This document shows, one piece after another, positions 1 to 8,766 of a stretch of 64,000 nt of DNA. Source of the stretch: Salinilacustrithrix flava (GTDB taxonomy: Bacteria > Actinomycetota > Acidimicrobiia > Acidimicrobiales > Salinilacustritrichaceae). A model generated the notes under the pieces. It had not been told where the DNA came from. It worked only from the letters and a program-made list of their open reading frames with translations, and searched no databases. The position numbers and the translations under genes were made by a program. The stretch lies in contig JAMYFF010000011.1 of assembly GCA_024128875.1 (NCBI GenBank), positions 1-64,000 on the forward strand, written 5' to 3'. Every line of letters begins with the position of its first letter. Position 1 is the stretch's first letter.

Positions 1-2
1 CA

Positions 3-53
3 TGGTGATGGGTTCCTTTGGATCTGTGGAAGGAACCACAGGGTCCATCACCA
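3..53. repeat. Nested, mutually exclusive inverted repeats at window edge
   Basis: The outer arms are TGGTGATGG (3-11) and CCATCACCA (45-53). The inner arms are GGTTCCTT (11-18) and AAGGAACC (30-37). A competing hairpin pairs CTGTGG (24-29) with CCACAG (36-41). A further small hairpin, CCCTCT-GT-AGAGGG, follows at 57-70. No gene covers 1-192. The element could be a leader or terminator of a gene lying left of the window; I do not recognise a known RNA family. Confidence 0.4.
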
Positions 54-121
54 GGCCCCTCTGTAGAGGGACCTGCAACCTCAACCCCCGGACAGCAAGC
101 TCTAGACCCGGACGCGGAGCT

Positions 122-160
122 GGGCCGCGGCGCACGCACGGAGTGCGTGCACCGCGGCCC
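122..160 (-). terminator. Strong hairpin terminator after fasciclin gene
   Basis: Arms GGGCCGCGG-C-GCACGCAC (122-139) and GTGCGTGC-A-CCGCGGCCC (143-160) pair over 18 positions with one mismatch and a 3-nt loop. It lies about 33 bp past the stop codon of the leftward fasciclin gene. There is no clear U-tract, as is common in high-GC actinomycetes. Confidence 0.6.
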
Positions 161-192
161 AGAAGCATCCGGGTTCGGTTGCTGGGTGGGGC

Positions 193-870
193 TCAGCCGG
201 CGGACGGCGGGAGCATCACCGAGTCGATCAGGTGCACCGTGGCGTTGGCGGTCTGGATGTCGGGGACCACGACGTTGGCCTGGCCACCGCCGACGGAGAC
301 GGTGTCGCCGTCGACGCTGATCTCGAGGGTCTCACCGGTGAAGGTCTCCAGCTCGGTCACGTCGGCGAGGTCCGCAGCGGACAGCTGCTCGCCGGCGATG
401 ACGTGGAAGCCGAGGACCTGGGTGAGCAGGCCGCTGGGGTCGGCGAGGGCGGCCTCGAGGGTCGCCGGGTCGAGCGCCGCGAAGGCGCAGTCGGTCGGGG
501 CGAAGACGGTGAGGGCCTCGGCCGAGTTGAGGGTGTCGACGAGCTCGGCCTCGGTCACGGCGGTGACCAGCGTGGTGAGCACGGGGTTGCTGGACGCAGC
601 CGTGCCGACCGGGTCGTCGGTCATGCCGGCGAGCGTGCCCTCTTCGGGGCCGCCCTCGACCGCAGCGACGATGGCGTCGGCGTCGCACGCCTCGGCGGAG
701 TCGACCGGAGCGGCGGACTCGTCGCCCATGTCCTCGGTCATCTCGTCGGTGGTCTCCTCGACCGGGGCATCGGCGGAGGTGTCGGTGTCGTCGTCGTCGC
801 CACATGCGGCGGCGACCAGGGAGAGGGACAGCGCGAGGCCGGCCACTCGGATCAGGCGGAAGCGGGTCAT
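193..870 (-). CDS. Fasciclin-domain lipoprotein
   Basis: A 225-residue secreted lipoprotein. The N-terminus MTRFRLIRVAGLALSLSLVA is a signal peptide ending in the lipobox LVAAAC, followed by an acidic, Thr/Ser-rich linker. The C-terminal ~130 residues form one fasciclin (FAS1) domain, with the H1-type motif LTVFAPTDCAFAAL and the H2-type segment TVHLIDSVMLP at the very end. FAS1 domains mediate adhesion or matrix interactions; the ligand is unknown. The ATG at 870 is preceded by AGGAG at good spacing; the longer upstream frame lacks a signal peptide and overlaps the neighbour. It follows the molybdopterin oxidoreductase by 79 bp on the same strand and may be co-transcribed with it. Confidence 0.88.
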   Translation of the reverse strand: MTRFRLIRVAGLALSLSLVAAACGDDDDTDTSADAPVEETTDEMTEDMGDESAAPVDSAEACDADAIVAAVEGGPEEGTLAGMTDDPVGTAASSNPVLTTLVTAVTEAELVDTLNSAEALTVFAPTDCAFAALDPATLEAALADPSGLLTQVLGFHVIAGEQLSAADLADVTELETFTGETLEISVDGDTVSVGGGQANVVVPDIQTANATVHLIDSVMLPPSAG

Positions 871-949
871 GTCAGGGGGTTCTCCTGTGGTGGTGGTTGG
901 GGGGTTTCGTCCGCCCGGACGAGCCGGGTGGCGATCTGGGGCGAGCCGC

Positions 950-2485
950 TCATGACGACTCGCGGACGGTGACGAGGAGGGACTGCCAGCCCGACGCACC
1001 GTCGGGCAGGGGCTCGTCGCGCGCCTCGCGCTGGAGCTGGCCGTCGCCGTCGGTGCAGCGGACCGCGAGGCGGTGGGCGCCGGCGGTGGCGGTCCAGGGC
1101 ATCCGCCACTGGCGCCACGTGTCGTCGGTGAGGGCGTCGGCGAGCTCGGCCTCGGCGAAGGGACCGTCGTCGATGCTGACCTCGACCTTGCTGATGCCGC
1201 GGGTCTGCGCCCAGGCGACGCCGGCGATGACCGTGTCGCCCGCATCGACGATCTGGCCCGAGCGGGGCACGTCGATGCGGGACATCGTCTTGATGGGTGC
1301 CCGCTCGGCGTAGCCGCGGGGCACCCAGTACTGGTCGAAGGTGTCGAACCGGGTCAGCTCGATCTCGCTCAGCCACTTCGTGGCCGACACGTAGCCGTAC
1401 AGCCCGGGGGTGACCAGCCGGGCGGGGAAGCCGTGCTGCAGGGGCAGCGGCTCGCCGTTCATCCCGACGGCGACGAGGGCATCCCGGTCGAAGGCGGCCT
1501 CGACGGGGAAGCCGCAGGTGTAGCCGTCGACCGAGCGGCCGACGATCTGGTCGGCCCGGTCCTGGACGCCTGCCCGCTCGAGCAGCAGGCGCAGGGGGAC
1601 GCCGAGCCAGCGGGCGTTGCCGACCAGGTCGCCGCCGAGGCGGTTGGACACGCAGGTGAGGGTGATGTCGGTCTCGACCAGGCCCAGGGAGGTGAGCTCG
1701 TCGAAGCCGATCTCGAAGGGCTCGTCGACCATGCCGTGGACCCGCAGCGTCCAGTCCTCCACCGGGACCTGGGGGATCAGGAGCGCGGTGTCGATGCGGT
1801 AGAAGCGGTCGTTCGGCGTGAACAGCGGGGACAGGCCGGCGATGCCCTCGAACGACGCGCCTGCTGGTGCCGGCGGGAGCGGTCGGCGGGCGCCCGGCAG
1901 CACCAGCGCGGCGCGGGATGCGGCGGCGCTGAAGCGGTCGCGCAGCGCACGTCCACCAGCGGCCATGACCAGGCCGAGCGCGGTGAGCGCTCCGGCCCCG
2001 GCGAGCATCTCACGTCGCCCGACCCCTGCATCGGACGGGATGCGACGCTCGCCGGAGCGCGGACGGAAGGCGACCAGCATGGTGCCGGCGCCGATCAGGG
2101 CGGCGAGGACCGCCGGGACGGCGGCGGCCGTGGGGCCGCCGTCGATCGAGGCGGCGGCCCCGACCACGCCGAAGAGTGCGAAGCCGGCGACCCCCGCCCA
2201 GGGCCGCCGGCGGGCCGCGACGCCGAGGAGGGGGGCGACGACCGCGAGGATCAGGAGGATCCCGATGATCAGGGCGGCCTTGTCGTTGGTGCCGAAGGTG
2301 CGGATCCCGAACCGGGTGAACGCGGAGGGCGACCGGTCGATGACCGATTCGGCCACGGCGACGACCGGGGACCGCCAGGACTGCACGATGCCGGCAGCGA
2401 GCTCGGCCGTGCCCAGCGCAGCCACGGCAGCAGCGGCCGCCCAGAGGGCGGCGTGCATCGTCGGGGTGCGGGGTGCGTTCTCCAT
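950..2485 (-). CDS. Membrane-anchored molybdopterin-dependent oxidoreductase (sulfite oxidase fold)
   Basis: A 511-residue protein. The N-terminal part has about four hydrophobic segments (residues ~12-33, 70-90, 98-112, 120-140). A twin-arginine-like motif, RREMLAGAGAL (157 onward), starts a fifth. The catalytic domain (~215-400) has the sulfite-oxidase-family molybdenum ligand Cys at ~278 in LTCVSNRLGGDLVGNARW, plus the motif HGFPARLVTPGLYGYVSAKW-like near 355. The C-terminal ~100 residues form the Mo-co dimerisation, Ig-like domain. The catalytic part should lie outside the membrane. Substrate is unknown; relatives include sulfite oxidases and YedY-type reductases. The downstream fasciclin gene is a frequent companion of this family in actinomycetes. 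Confidence 0.88.
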   Translation of the reverse strand: MENAPRTPTMHAALWAAAAAVAALGTAELAAGIVQSWRSPVVAVAESVIDRSPSAFTRFGIRTFGTNDKAALIIGILLILAVVAPLLGVAARRRPWAGVAGFALFGVVGAAASIDGGPTAAAVPAVLAALIGAGTMLVAFRPRSGERRIPSDAGVGRREMLAGAGALTALGLVMAAGGRALRDRFSAAASRAALVLPGARRPLPPAPAGASFEGIAGLSPLFTPNDRFYRIDTALLIPQVPVEDWTLRVHGMVDEPFEIGFDELTSLGLVETDITLTCVSNRLGGDLVGNARWLGVPLRLLLERAGVQDRADQIVGRSVDGYTCGFPVEAAFDRDALVAVGMNGEPLPLQHGFPARLVTPGLYGYVSATKWLSEIELTRFDTFDQYWVPRGYAERAPIKTMSRIDVPRSGQIVDAGDTVIAGVAWAQTRGISKVEVSIDDGPFAEAELADALTDDTWRQWRMPWTATAGAHRLAVRCTDGDGQLQREARDEPLPDGASGWQSLLVTVRESS

Positions 2486-2533
2486 CTCACGTGCACTACG
2501 GGACCGAGCACGGATGCGGATGACGCGAACGGA

Positions 2534-4039
2534 TCAGCCCGGGTCGAGCTCCGCCTGCCAGGCCCGCATGCGGGCGAGGTGCCCGCTCGGGGCCGCGGGC
2601 ACGACCGGGACGGCGCCGAGGTGCACCCGGCCGGTGGTGCCGTCGATGGTGACGACGTCCCCATCGCGCAGGATCCGCTGCCCGACACGGGCGGTCTCCG
2701 TCGCCTCGTCGACCTCCAGCTCCTCGACGCCGACCACCGCCGGGAGGTCGAGCTCCCGCGCGACGAGGGCCGCGTGGCTGACCAACCCGCCCCGAGCCGT
2801 GAGCACGCCCGCGCTGGCCACCATCCCACGGATGTCGTCGGGCGAGGTCTCCCGGCGCACGAGCACGACCGGTCCGTCGTGGCTCGCCACGTGGTCCGAC
2901 GACAGGCACACCTCGCCCGTGGTCACGCCGGGGCAGGCGCCGAGGCCGGCGGCCAGCAGGTCGGGGCCCTCCGGATCGACGGTCGGCCGCGAGGCGTGGT
3001 CGAGCTGGGCCTCGTCGACCCGGGCCAGGGCCTCGGCCACGGTGATCGCCCCCTCGTCGACCAGGTCCACGGCGATCCGCACCGCAGCCGCCGCCGCACG
3101 GGCGCCGACCCGGCTCTGCAGGAGGTGGAGGGTGCCGTCCTCGATCGTGAACTCGACGTCGACCATGTCCCGGGTGGCCGACTCGATCGCGCCCACGGCC
3201 GCTCGCAGCTCGCGATCGACCTCCGGCCACCGCACGCCGAGCTCGTCGATGGGGCGCGGCCGGTGCGAACCCGCCACCACGTCCTCGCCCTGCGCGTCGA
3301 CCAGGAGGTCGCCGCGCAGCCCGGGCGCACCGGTGCTCGGGTCCCGACTCGACACCACGCCGGCGCCGCTGCCCGCTCCCTGGTTGCCGAACACCATCGC
3401 CTGCACCACGACGGCGGTGCCGAGGCCGTCGTCGATCCCGTGGCGCTCGCGGTAGGCGCGGGCCCGCTCGTTGTCCCACGACCGGAACACCGCCTCGACG
3501 GCCTCGACCAGCTGGCGGTGGGGATCGTCGGGCACCGAGCCGCCGAGCGCCCGTGCCAGCTCGTCGGGATCGTCGCTCCGGGGCGGATCGACCCCGAGCA
3601 CGATCGATGCCCAGCCGGCCAGGAAGCGGGCGTGGCAGCCGCGGGCGAAGGTCTCACCGGCCCGGGCCGCCAGCCCCGCTCGCGTACCGGGCGCGAACCC
3701 GACGTCGAGGACGGTGTCCATCATCCCGGGCATCGAGGTCTCGGCACCGGAGCGCACCGACACGAGCAGGGGGTCGTCGCCGCCGAAGCCCCGCCCGGTC
3801 GCGAGCTCGAGGTCGGTGACGGCGGATCGGATCGCATCGACCGTGGGCACGGGCAGGCGCCCCTGCTGGCGCACCAGCCGGCACACGTCCGTGGTGACCA
3901 CGAACGCCGGCGGCACCCGGAGCCCCAGGTCGACCATCCGGGCCAGGCTCGCCGCCTTGGCCCCGATGACCGACGGGTCCACGTCGCAGGCGTCGGCGAC
4001 GGGCACCACGCCGGCGTCGAAGGCGGGTCGGCGGTCCAC
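2534..4039 (-). CDS. PEP/pyruvate-binding protein, PPDK-like without C-terminal barrel
   Basis: A 501-residue protein resembling the first two thirds of pyruvate phosphate dikinase. The ATP-grasp/pyruvate-binding domain spans ~1-330 (IGAKAASLARMVDLGLRVPP, SVRSGAETSMPGMMDTVL, VDVEFTIEDGTLHLLQSR). The swivelling phosphohistidine domain spans ~390-480, with the mobile-loop motif GVLTARGGLVSHAALVAREL carrying the phospho-accepting His. The C-terminal PEP-binding TIM barrel of full PPDK is absent; the stop directly follows the His domain. The GTG at 4039 is preceded by GGGGAGA at 8 nt. It is divergent from cydA across a tandem repeat. It probably transfers phosphate between ATP and a partner; the partner is not in view. 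Confidence 0.82.
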   Translation of the reverse strand: MDRRPAFDAGVVPVADACDVDPSVIGAKAASLARMVDLGLRVPPAFVVTTDVCRLVRQQGRLPVPTVDAIRSAVTDLELATGRGFGGDDPLLVSVRSGAETSMPGMMDTVLDVGFAPGTRAGLAARAGETFARGCHARFLAGWASIVLGVDPPRSDDPDELARALGGSVPDDPHRQLVEAVEAVFRSWDNERARAYRERHGIDDGLGTAVVVQAMVFGNQGAGSGAGVVSSRDPSTGAPGLRGDLLVDAQGEDVVAGSHRPRPIDELGVRWPEVDRELRAAVGAIESATRDMVDVEFTIEDGTLHLLQSRVGARAAAAAVRIAVDLVDEGAITVAEALARVDEAQLDHASRPTVDPEGPDLLAAGLGACPGVTTGEVCLSSDHVASHDGPVVLVRRETSPDDIRGMVASAGVLTARGGLVSHAALVARELDLPAVVGVEELEVDEATETARVGQRILRDGDVVTIDGTTGRVHLGAVPVVPAAPSGHLARMRAWQAELDPG

Positions 4040-4048
4040 GACCCCATT

Positions 4049-4098
4049 CTCCCCTGCGCTGCCCCCGCCCGCTCTCCCCTGCGCTGCCCCCGCCCGCC
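4049..4098. repeat. Two tandem copies of a 25-bp unit between divergent genes
   Basis: The unit CTCCCCTGCGCTGCCCCCGC followed by CCGCY occurs at 4049-4073 and again at 4074-4098, identical except for the last base. It fills most of the 81-bp gap between the divergent PPDK-like gene and cydA. The first copy contains the ribosome-binding site of the PPDK-like gene on its complementary strand. Confidence 0.75.
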
Positions 4099-4120
4099 GT
4101 CCGTGCGAGGCTGGAGGTCG

Positions 4121-5527
4121 GTGCTCCCCATCCTCGCTGCCGACGCGCTGCTGCCCGCCCGCTACCAGATGGCGATCAGCCTCGGCTGGCACATCCTCAT
4201 CGCCGCCTTCGGGGTCGGGTTCCCGGCGATGATCTTCGTGGCGCACCGCCGGGGGCTCCGAGGTGATCCGGCCGGCCTCGTGCTGGCGCAGCGCTGGGCG
4301 AAGGTGAGCGGCGTGCTGTTCGCCCTCGGCGCGGTCAGCGGCACCATCCTCTCCTTCGAGCTCGGCCTGCTCTGGCCGGGGATGATGGGAGCGTTCGGCG
4401 ACGTCATCGGCCCGGCCTTCGCATGGGAGGGCCTCGCGTTCTTCACCGAGGCGATCTTCCTCGGCATCTACCTCTACGGCTGGAACCGGCTGCCACCTCG
4501 CACGCACCTGCTGACGCTCGTCCCGGTCGCCCTGGCCGGCGTCGTCGGCAGCTTCTCGGTCATCGCCGCCAACGCGTGGATGAACTCGCCCGCCGGCTTC
4601 GACATCGTCGACGGCACGGTGACCGACATCGATCCGATCGCCGCCATCTTCAACGACGCGGTGTGGCTGCAGTGGATCCACATGCTGTTCGCCGCCTACA
4701 TGGTCGTGGGCTTCACCGTCGCCGGCGTGTACGCGCTCGGCCGGCTGCGGGGGCGCGACGACGGGGCCCACCGCCTCGGATTCGTCATCCCGTTCGCCTT
4801 CGCGTCGGTCGCCACGCTGCTGCAACCCGTCATCGGCCACCTCGCCGGTGAGCGGCTCGCCGAGGCCCAGCCGTCGAAGTTCGCGGCGATCGAGCTCGTC
4901 CCGGAGACGATCGACGGCGCCCCGCTCACCATCGGTGGCGTGCTCATCGACGGCGAGGTCCGCTACGGCATCCAGATCCCCAACCTGGGGTCGCTGATCT
5001 CGACCGGCTCCCCGGACGCCCGCGTGATCGGCCTCGACGACCTGCCGGAGGGCGCCGAGCTGCCGGCCTCGCTGGTGCACCTGTCGTTCCAGCTGATGGT
5101 CGGCATCGGCTTCTCCCTGGTGGCGCTCGTGCTCTGGTACTGGTTCCGGCGGTGGCGCGGCGGGGACCTCCTGGCGGCGAGCGACTGGTTCCGTCGCGGC
5201 GTCGTGGTCGCCGGGCCCGCCGCCATGACCGCGCTCATCGCCGGGTGGATCGTCACCGAGGTCGGCCGGCAGCCCTGGATCGTCTACGGCGTGATGCGCG
5301 TCGACGAGGCGGTCACCGACGCCGGCTGGATCTGGTGGAGCCTCACCACGATCGTGGTCGTCTACGCGTCGATGACGGTGTTCGGGGCGCTGGTGCTGCG
5401 GGCCATGAGCCGGCGCTGGCGGGAGGGCGGTGAGATGCGGGTGCCGTACGGGCCCGACACGGAGGACGACGAGGTGGGGACACACGTGCCCGCCGGCGTG
5501 CCGGGACCCGGGAGCGACGGGTCGTGA
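4121..5527 (+). CDS. cydA: Cytochrome bd ubiquinol oxidase subunit I
   Basis: A 468-residue polytopic membrane subunit of the high-affinity terminal oxidase that reduces O2 with quinol. It begins with the conserved helix RYQMAISLGWHILIAAFG, whose His (~24) corresponds to the heme b595 ligand. WLQWIHMLFAAYMVVGF carries the heme b558 His, and GRQPWIVYGVMR is a diagnostic CydA motif. The quinol loop is the short form, as in most actinomycetes. The GTG at 4121 follows GGAGG closely; an in-frame GTG at 4103 is an alternative. It overlaps cydB by 4 nt (GTGA), so the pair is translationally coupled. No cydCD is visible nearby. Confidence 0.95.
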   Translation: MLPILAADALLPARYQMAISLGWHILIAAFGVGFPAMIFVAHRRGLRGDPAGLVLAQRWAKVSGVLFALGAVSGTILSFELGLLWPGMMGAFGDVIGPAFAWEGLAFFTEAIFLGIYLYGWNRLPPRTHLLTLVPVALAGVVGSFSVIAANAWMNSPAGFDIVDGTVTDIDPIAAIFNDAVWLQWIHMLFAAYMVVGFTVAGVYALGRLRGRDDGAHRLGFVIPFAFASVATLLQPVIGHLAGERLAEAQPSKFAAIELVPETIDGAPLTIGGVLIDGEVRYGIQIPNLGSLISTGSPDARVIGLDDLPEGAELPASLVHLSFQLMVGIGFSLVALVLWYWFRRWRGGDLLAASDWFRRGVVVAGPAAMTALIAGWIVTEVGRQPWIVYGVMRVDEAVTDAGWIWWSLTTIVVVYASMTVFGALVLRAMSRRWREGGEMRVPYGPDTEDDEVGTHVPAGVPGPGSDGS

Positions 5528-6516
5528 GCGCCGACCTCGTCGCCGCCGCCATGTTCGCCGGCGTGGTCCTCTACGCCCTCTTCGGTGGCGCCGACTACGG
5601 CGCCGGCGTCTGGGACCTCACCGCCGGCCGGGACGACATGGCCGACCGGGCCCGGCGCCAGATCGACCGCTCCATCGGGCCGGTGTGGGAGGCCAACCAC
5701 GTCTGGCTCATCTTCGTCATCGTGATGCTGTGGACCGGGTTCCCGCGAGCGTTCAGCGCCGTCATGACCACGCTCGCCGTGCCGTGGTCGCTGGCCGGGC
5801 TCGGCATCGTGTTCCGCGGCGGCGCGTTCGTGTTCCGCAAGTCGTCCTCCACCTACGGGCAGGCCCAGCTGCACGGGGCGGTCTTCGCCGCCTCGTCCGT
5901 CGTGACGCCGTTCTTCCTCGGCACCATCGCCGGCGCCATCGCCTCCGGACGGGTGCCGATCGACGGCGGCGGCGACCCGCTCACCTCGTGGACCGGTCCC
6001 CTGTCCATCGTCGGTGGCGTCCTGGCCGTGCTCGTCACCGCGTTCCTCGCCGCCGTGCTGCTCACGGTCGACGCCGACCGCCGGGGCGATCAGGACCTCT
6101 CGGAGTGGTTCCGCCGCCGGGCGCTGCTCGCCGCCGGGGTCACCGGGGTGGCCGCGCTGACGGCGGCGGCCACGATCGAGGCGACGGCGCCTTCGCTCGC
6201 CGATGGCCTCCACGGGCCGGGCGCGCCGCTGGTCATCGCCTCCGCGGTCGGCGGCATCACGACCGCGTGGGCGCTGCTGCGCCGCCGGCTGGCCCTGGCC
6301 CGGGTCGGCGCCTTCGTGGCCGTCGCCGCGGTCGTCACCGGTTGGGGCGTGGCTCAGTACCCGGACGTGCTGGTCGATGCCGCCACCATCGACGACGTCG
6401 CCGGGGCGCCCGTCACCATGCGCATGCTGCTGGTCGTGGTCGCGGCCGCCGGGGTGATCGTGGTCCCGGCGCTCGTGTGGCTGCTGCGCCTGGTGGACCA
6501 GCCACGCTGGAAGTAG
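5524..6516 (+). CDS. cydB: Cytochrome bd ubiquinol oxidase subunit II
   Basis: A 330-residue membrane protein with about eight to nine hydrophobic helices. It starts with the characteristic CydB segment FAGVVLYALFGGADYGAGVWD, followed by GPVWEANHVWLIFVIVMLWTGFP. CydB pairs with CydA and stabilises the heme arrangement of the bd oxidase. The GTG start lies inside the cydA stop (GTGA overlap). It ends 13 bp from the convergent GGDEF/EAL gene, which leaves almost no room for a separate terminator. Confidence 0.95.
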   Translation: MSADLVAAAMFAGVVLYALFGGADYGAGVWDLTAGRDDMADRARRQIDRSIGPVWEANHVWLIFVIVMLWTGFPRAFSAVMTTLAVPWSLAGLGIVFRGGAFVFRKSSSTYGQAQLHGAVFAASSVVTPFFLGTIAGAIASGRVPIDGGGDPLTSWTGPLSIVGGVLAVLVTAFLAAVLLTVDADRRGDQDLSEWFRRRALLAAGVTGVAALTAAATIEATAPSLADGLHGPGAPLVIASAVGGITTAWALLRRRLALARVGAFVAVAAVVTGWGVAQYPDVLVDAATIDDVAGAPVTMRMLLVVVAAAGVIVVPALVWLLRLVDQPRWK

Positions 6517-6529
6517 CGGCGCCGGGGCT

Positions 6530-8407
6530 TCACCCCTGCAGCACCCCACCAGTGAGCTCGTAGGCGCCGAGGCACAGGTCCTCGGGCGGGGCCGGCCGGG
6601 CGAAGAGGTACCCCTGGGCCTCGTCGCACCCGAACGCACGCAGTCGTTCGAGCTGCTCGACCGTCTCGACGCCTTCGCCGACCGAGCGCAAGCCGAGGTT
6701 CCGCGCCAGGTCGATCACCGCGCTCACGATCCGTTCGTCGCCGGCATCACGTCCGAGTCCCTGGATGAAGGATCGGTCCACCTTGACGAAGTCCAGCGGC
6801 AGGCGCCGGAGGTGCGTCAGCGACGCATAGCCGGTGCCGAAGTCGTCGAGGCCGATCTGCACACCCAGGCCCCGGACCTCCGAGAGCTGGCGCAGGGTGC
6901 CCGGATCGAGGTCCATGATCGCGGTCTCCGTCAGCTCGAGGTGCAACCTCATGGGTTCCAGCCCGCTCCGCTCCAGCGCATCGCGGACCAGCACCACCAG
7001 ATCGCCCCGGTCGAGCTGACGGCTCGACACGTTGACGGCGACCGCGAGATCGTCGCGACGCGTCGATCCGGTCCACAGGCAGGCCCGCGCGCAGGCCTGC
7101 TCGAGCACCTGGGCGCCGAGCTCGTGCACCAGGCCGCTGACCTCGGCCACGGTGATGAAGGACGACGGCTCGAGGACCCTGCCCCCCAGCTCGACCAGTC
7201 GGGCGAGGGCTTCGAAGCCGGCGACGGCACCCGTCGTCAGGTCCACGATCGGCTGGTAGTACGGCACCAGACGTCCGTCGGTCAGCGCCGCCTGGAGGTT
7301 CGCCTGTGCGGCCGACCGCTCCTTGAGCTGGAAGGCGAGCTCTCCGTCGAAGAGCGCGCTCCGCGTCCCACCGAGGGACTTCGCGGAGTACATCGCGGTG
7401 TCCGCCTCGTGGATGAGCAGCTCGGCGTCGCCCCGGCCGCGCTCGGAGATGGAGATCCCGATGCTGGCCCGGATGCCTCCGTTGGTGCCACCCGGAGCGC
7501 GCTCCAGCTCCTTCACGAGGCGGGCGCCAAGCTCGACGGCTTGCAGGTGACCCGAGACGGCAGGAGCGAGGACCACGAACTCGTCGCCACCGACCCGGGC
7601 GACGGTGTCCATGTCCCGCGTCGCCGCGAGCAGCCGCCGTGCGGCGCCCCGGAGCACGCTGTTGCCCACCGCATGGCCGTGGGTGTCGTTCACGTCCTTG
7701 AAGCCGTCCAGGTCGATGAAGAACACGGCGGTGCACTCCTGGGCGCGAGCGGCCTGCTGGAGTGCCCGGTCGATGCGGTCGACGAGCAGATCTCGGTTGG
7801 GCAGCCCGGTCAGGGCATCGTGGGTCGCCTGCTTGGTGAGGGCGGCCTGGGCCCGTTGCAGGTCGGCCAGCCGGTCGGCCTGCGCCGCGCCCAGCCGCGC
7901 GATCTCTCGATCCTGGGCCTTCTGGGCGCTGAGGTCGCTGAACGTCAGGCAGGTCATGAGATCCCCGCCCTCCCCGAGCGGCGACACCCCGACGAGGACC
8001 GGGATCACCGCCCCTTCGACATCGAGGAGGTCGAACTCGAGGGTCGTCCCACCTTCGAAACCGCGGACCGATTCCCAGGCACCGACCGCATCGTTGGTCA
8101 TGAACGACGTCAGCCGAGCGCCGAGGACGTCCGCTCTCGAGCAGGACAGCAGCTCCGCCAGGCGTCGGTTCGCATAGAGGATGACGCCGGCAGGGGATAC
8201 CGTCGCGGCACCGTCGCGCATGTTCTCCACGAAGCGGCGGTACGGGCGGTCAGCGGTCGACAAGGTGAAGACGCGCTGCCCCGTGCCGCCGTCGGAGACG
8301 ACGAAGGCGTCGACCTCACCGAGACCGATGGCCCGCAACGTGTCCTGGGCCTCCTCGAGGCGCAGGAGCGCCTCGGCGTGGGTGATCTCGTCGGTGCCTC
8401 CCTCCAT
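6530..8407 (-). CDS. PAS-GGDEF-EAL cyclic-di-GMP enzyme
   Basis: A 625-residue cytoplasmic protein with no membrane segment. PAS domain: ~55-165 (RFVENMRDGAATVSPAGVILYANRRL). A short coiled coil (~165-192) leads to the diguanylate cyclase domain, with intact GGDEF at 273-277 and an RxxD product-inhibition site (RDMD, 264-267) five residues upstream. The phosphodiesterase domain (~370-610) has intact EAL at 399-401, DDFGTGYASL and the metal/substrate residues LELTE and KVDRSF. Both activities may therefore be present, with the PAS domain tuning the balance. It is the last gene of the kai operon, overlapping the preceding kaiB-like stop by one base (TGATG). This implies clock-type output through c-di-GMP. 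Confidence 0.93.
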   Translation of the reverse strand: MEGGTDEITHAEALLRLEEAQDTLRAIGLGEVDAFVVSDGGTGQRVFTLSTADRPYRRFVENMRDGAATVSPAGVILYANRRLAELLSCSRADVLGARLTSFMTNDAVGAWESVRGFEGGTTLEFDLLDVEGAVIPVLVGVSPLGEGGDLMTCLTFSDLSAQKAQDREIARLGAAQADRLADLQRAQAALTKQATHDALTGLPNRDLLVDRIDRALQQAARAQECTAVFFIDLDGFKDVNDTHGHAVGNSVLRGAARRLLAATRDMDTVARVGGDEFVVLAPAVSGHLQAVELGARLVKELERAPGGTNGGIRASIGISISERGRGDAELLIHEADTAMYSAKSLGGTRSALFDGELAFQLKERSAAQANLQAALTDGRLVPYYQPIVDLTTGAVAGFEALARLVELGGRVLEPSSFITVAEVSGLVHELGAQVLEQACARACLWTGSTRRDDLAVAVNVSSRQLDRGDLVVLVRDALERSGLEPMRLHLELTETAIMDLDPGTLRQLSEVRGLGVQIGLDDFGTGYASLTHLRRLPLDFVKVDRSFIQGLGRDAGDERIVSAVIDLARNLGLRSVGEGVETVEQLERLRAFGCDEAQGYLFARPAPPEDLCLGAYELTGGVLQG

Positions 8408-8766
8408 CAGGGCGCCGACCGACTTGCAGCTCCACCGCCGGGGAGGCCGAGGGCCGCGAGCACCTTGTCGGTGCGCGAGAGGTCACCGACGAACTTGCGC
8501 ATGGGCAACGGCTGGGTCTTGACGAGGGTGGGCGCAGCCAGCAGCTGGCCGCTCGACACGCTCGCCGGCGCCTCGTGCAGGTCGACCACGGAGAGGTGGT
8601 ACCGCCCGTCGAGGTTTTCCTCGCACAGGGCCGTGGCGTTGGCGATCGCCCGAGCGGACAGGTCCGAGGCCCCGCTGACGATGAGGGTCAGCTCGACGCG
8701 CTCCTCGCCACGGAGCGCAACGGCTTCCTCGAACCGACGGAGCACGGCATCGTTCTCGGCGGTCAT
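8407..8766 (-). CDS. KaiB-like thioredoxin-fold protein, second copy
   Basis: A 119-residue protein of the KaiB family: VELTLIVSGASDLSARAIAN, YHLSVVDLHEAPASVSSGQLLAAPTLVKTQPLPMRKFVGDLS. It keeps the KaiB order of strand-helix-strand, the cis-Pro region APTLVK and the PxRKxxG segment. It is more divergent than the upstream copy (LIVSG instead of LYVAG) and longer at both ends. Its start overlaps the first kaiB stop by 4 nt, and its stop overlaps the GGDEF/EAL start. It may act as a KaiC partner or as an adaptor to the downstream c-di-GMP enzyme; this role is inferred from position only. Confidence 0.85.
   Translation of the reverse strand: MTAENDAVLRRFEEAVALRGEERVELTLIVSGASDLSARAIANATALCEENLDGRYHLSVVDLHEAPASVSSGQLLAAPTLVKTQPLPMRKFVGDLSRTDKVLAALGLPGGGAASRSAP

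Noticed and set aside
1073..4120. Very long plus-strand open frame running into cydA, antisense to the molybdopterin and PPDK-like genes
   Set aside because: Composition is Gly/Asp/Arg/His-rich without domains; it is the antisense shadow of well-supported minus-strand genes. Only the part from 4121 is CydA.
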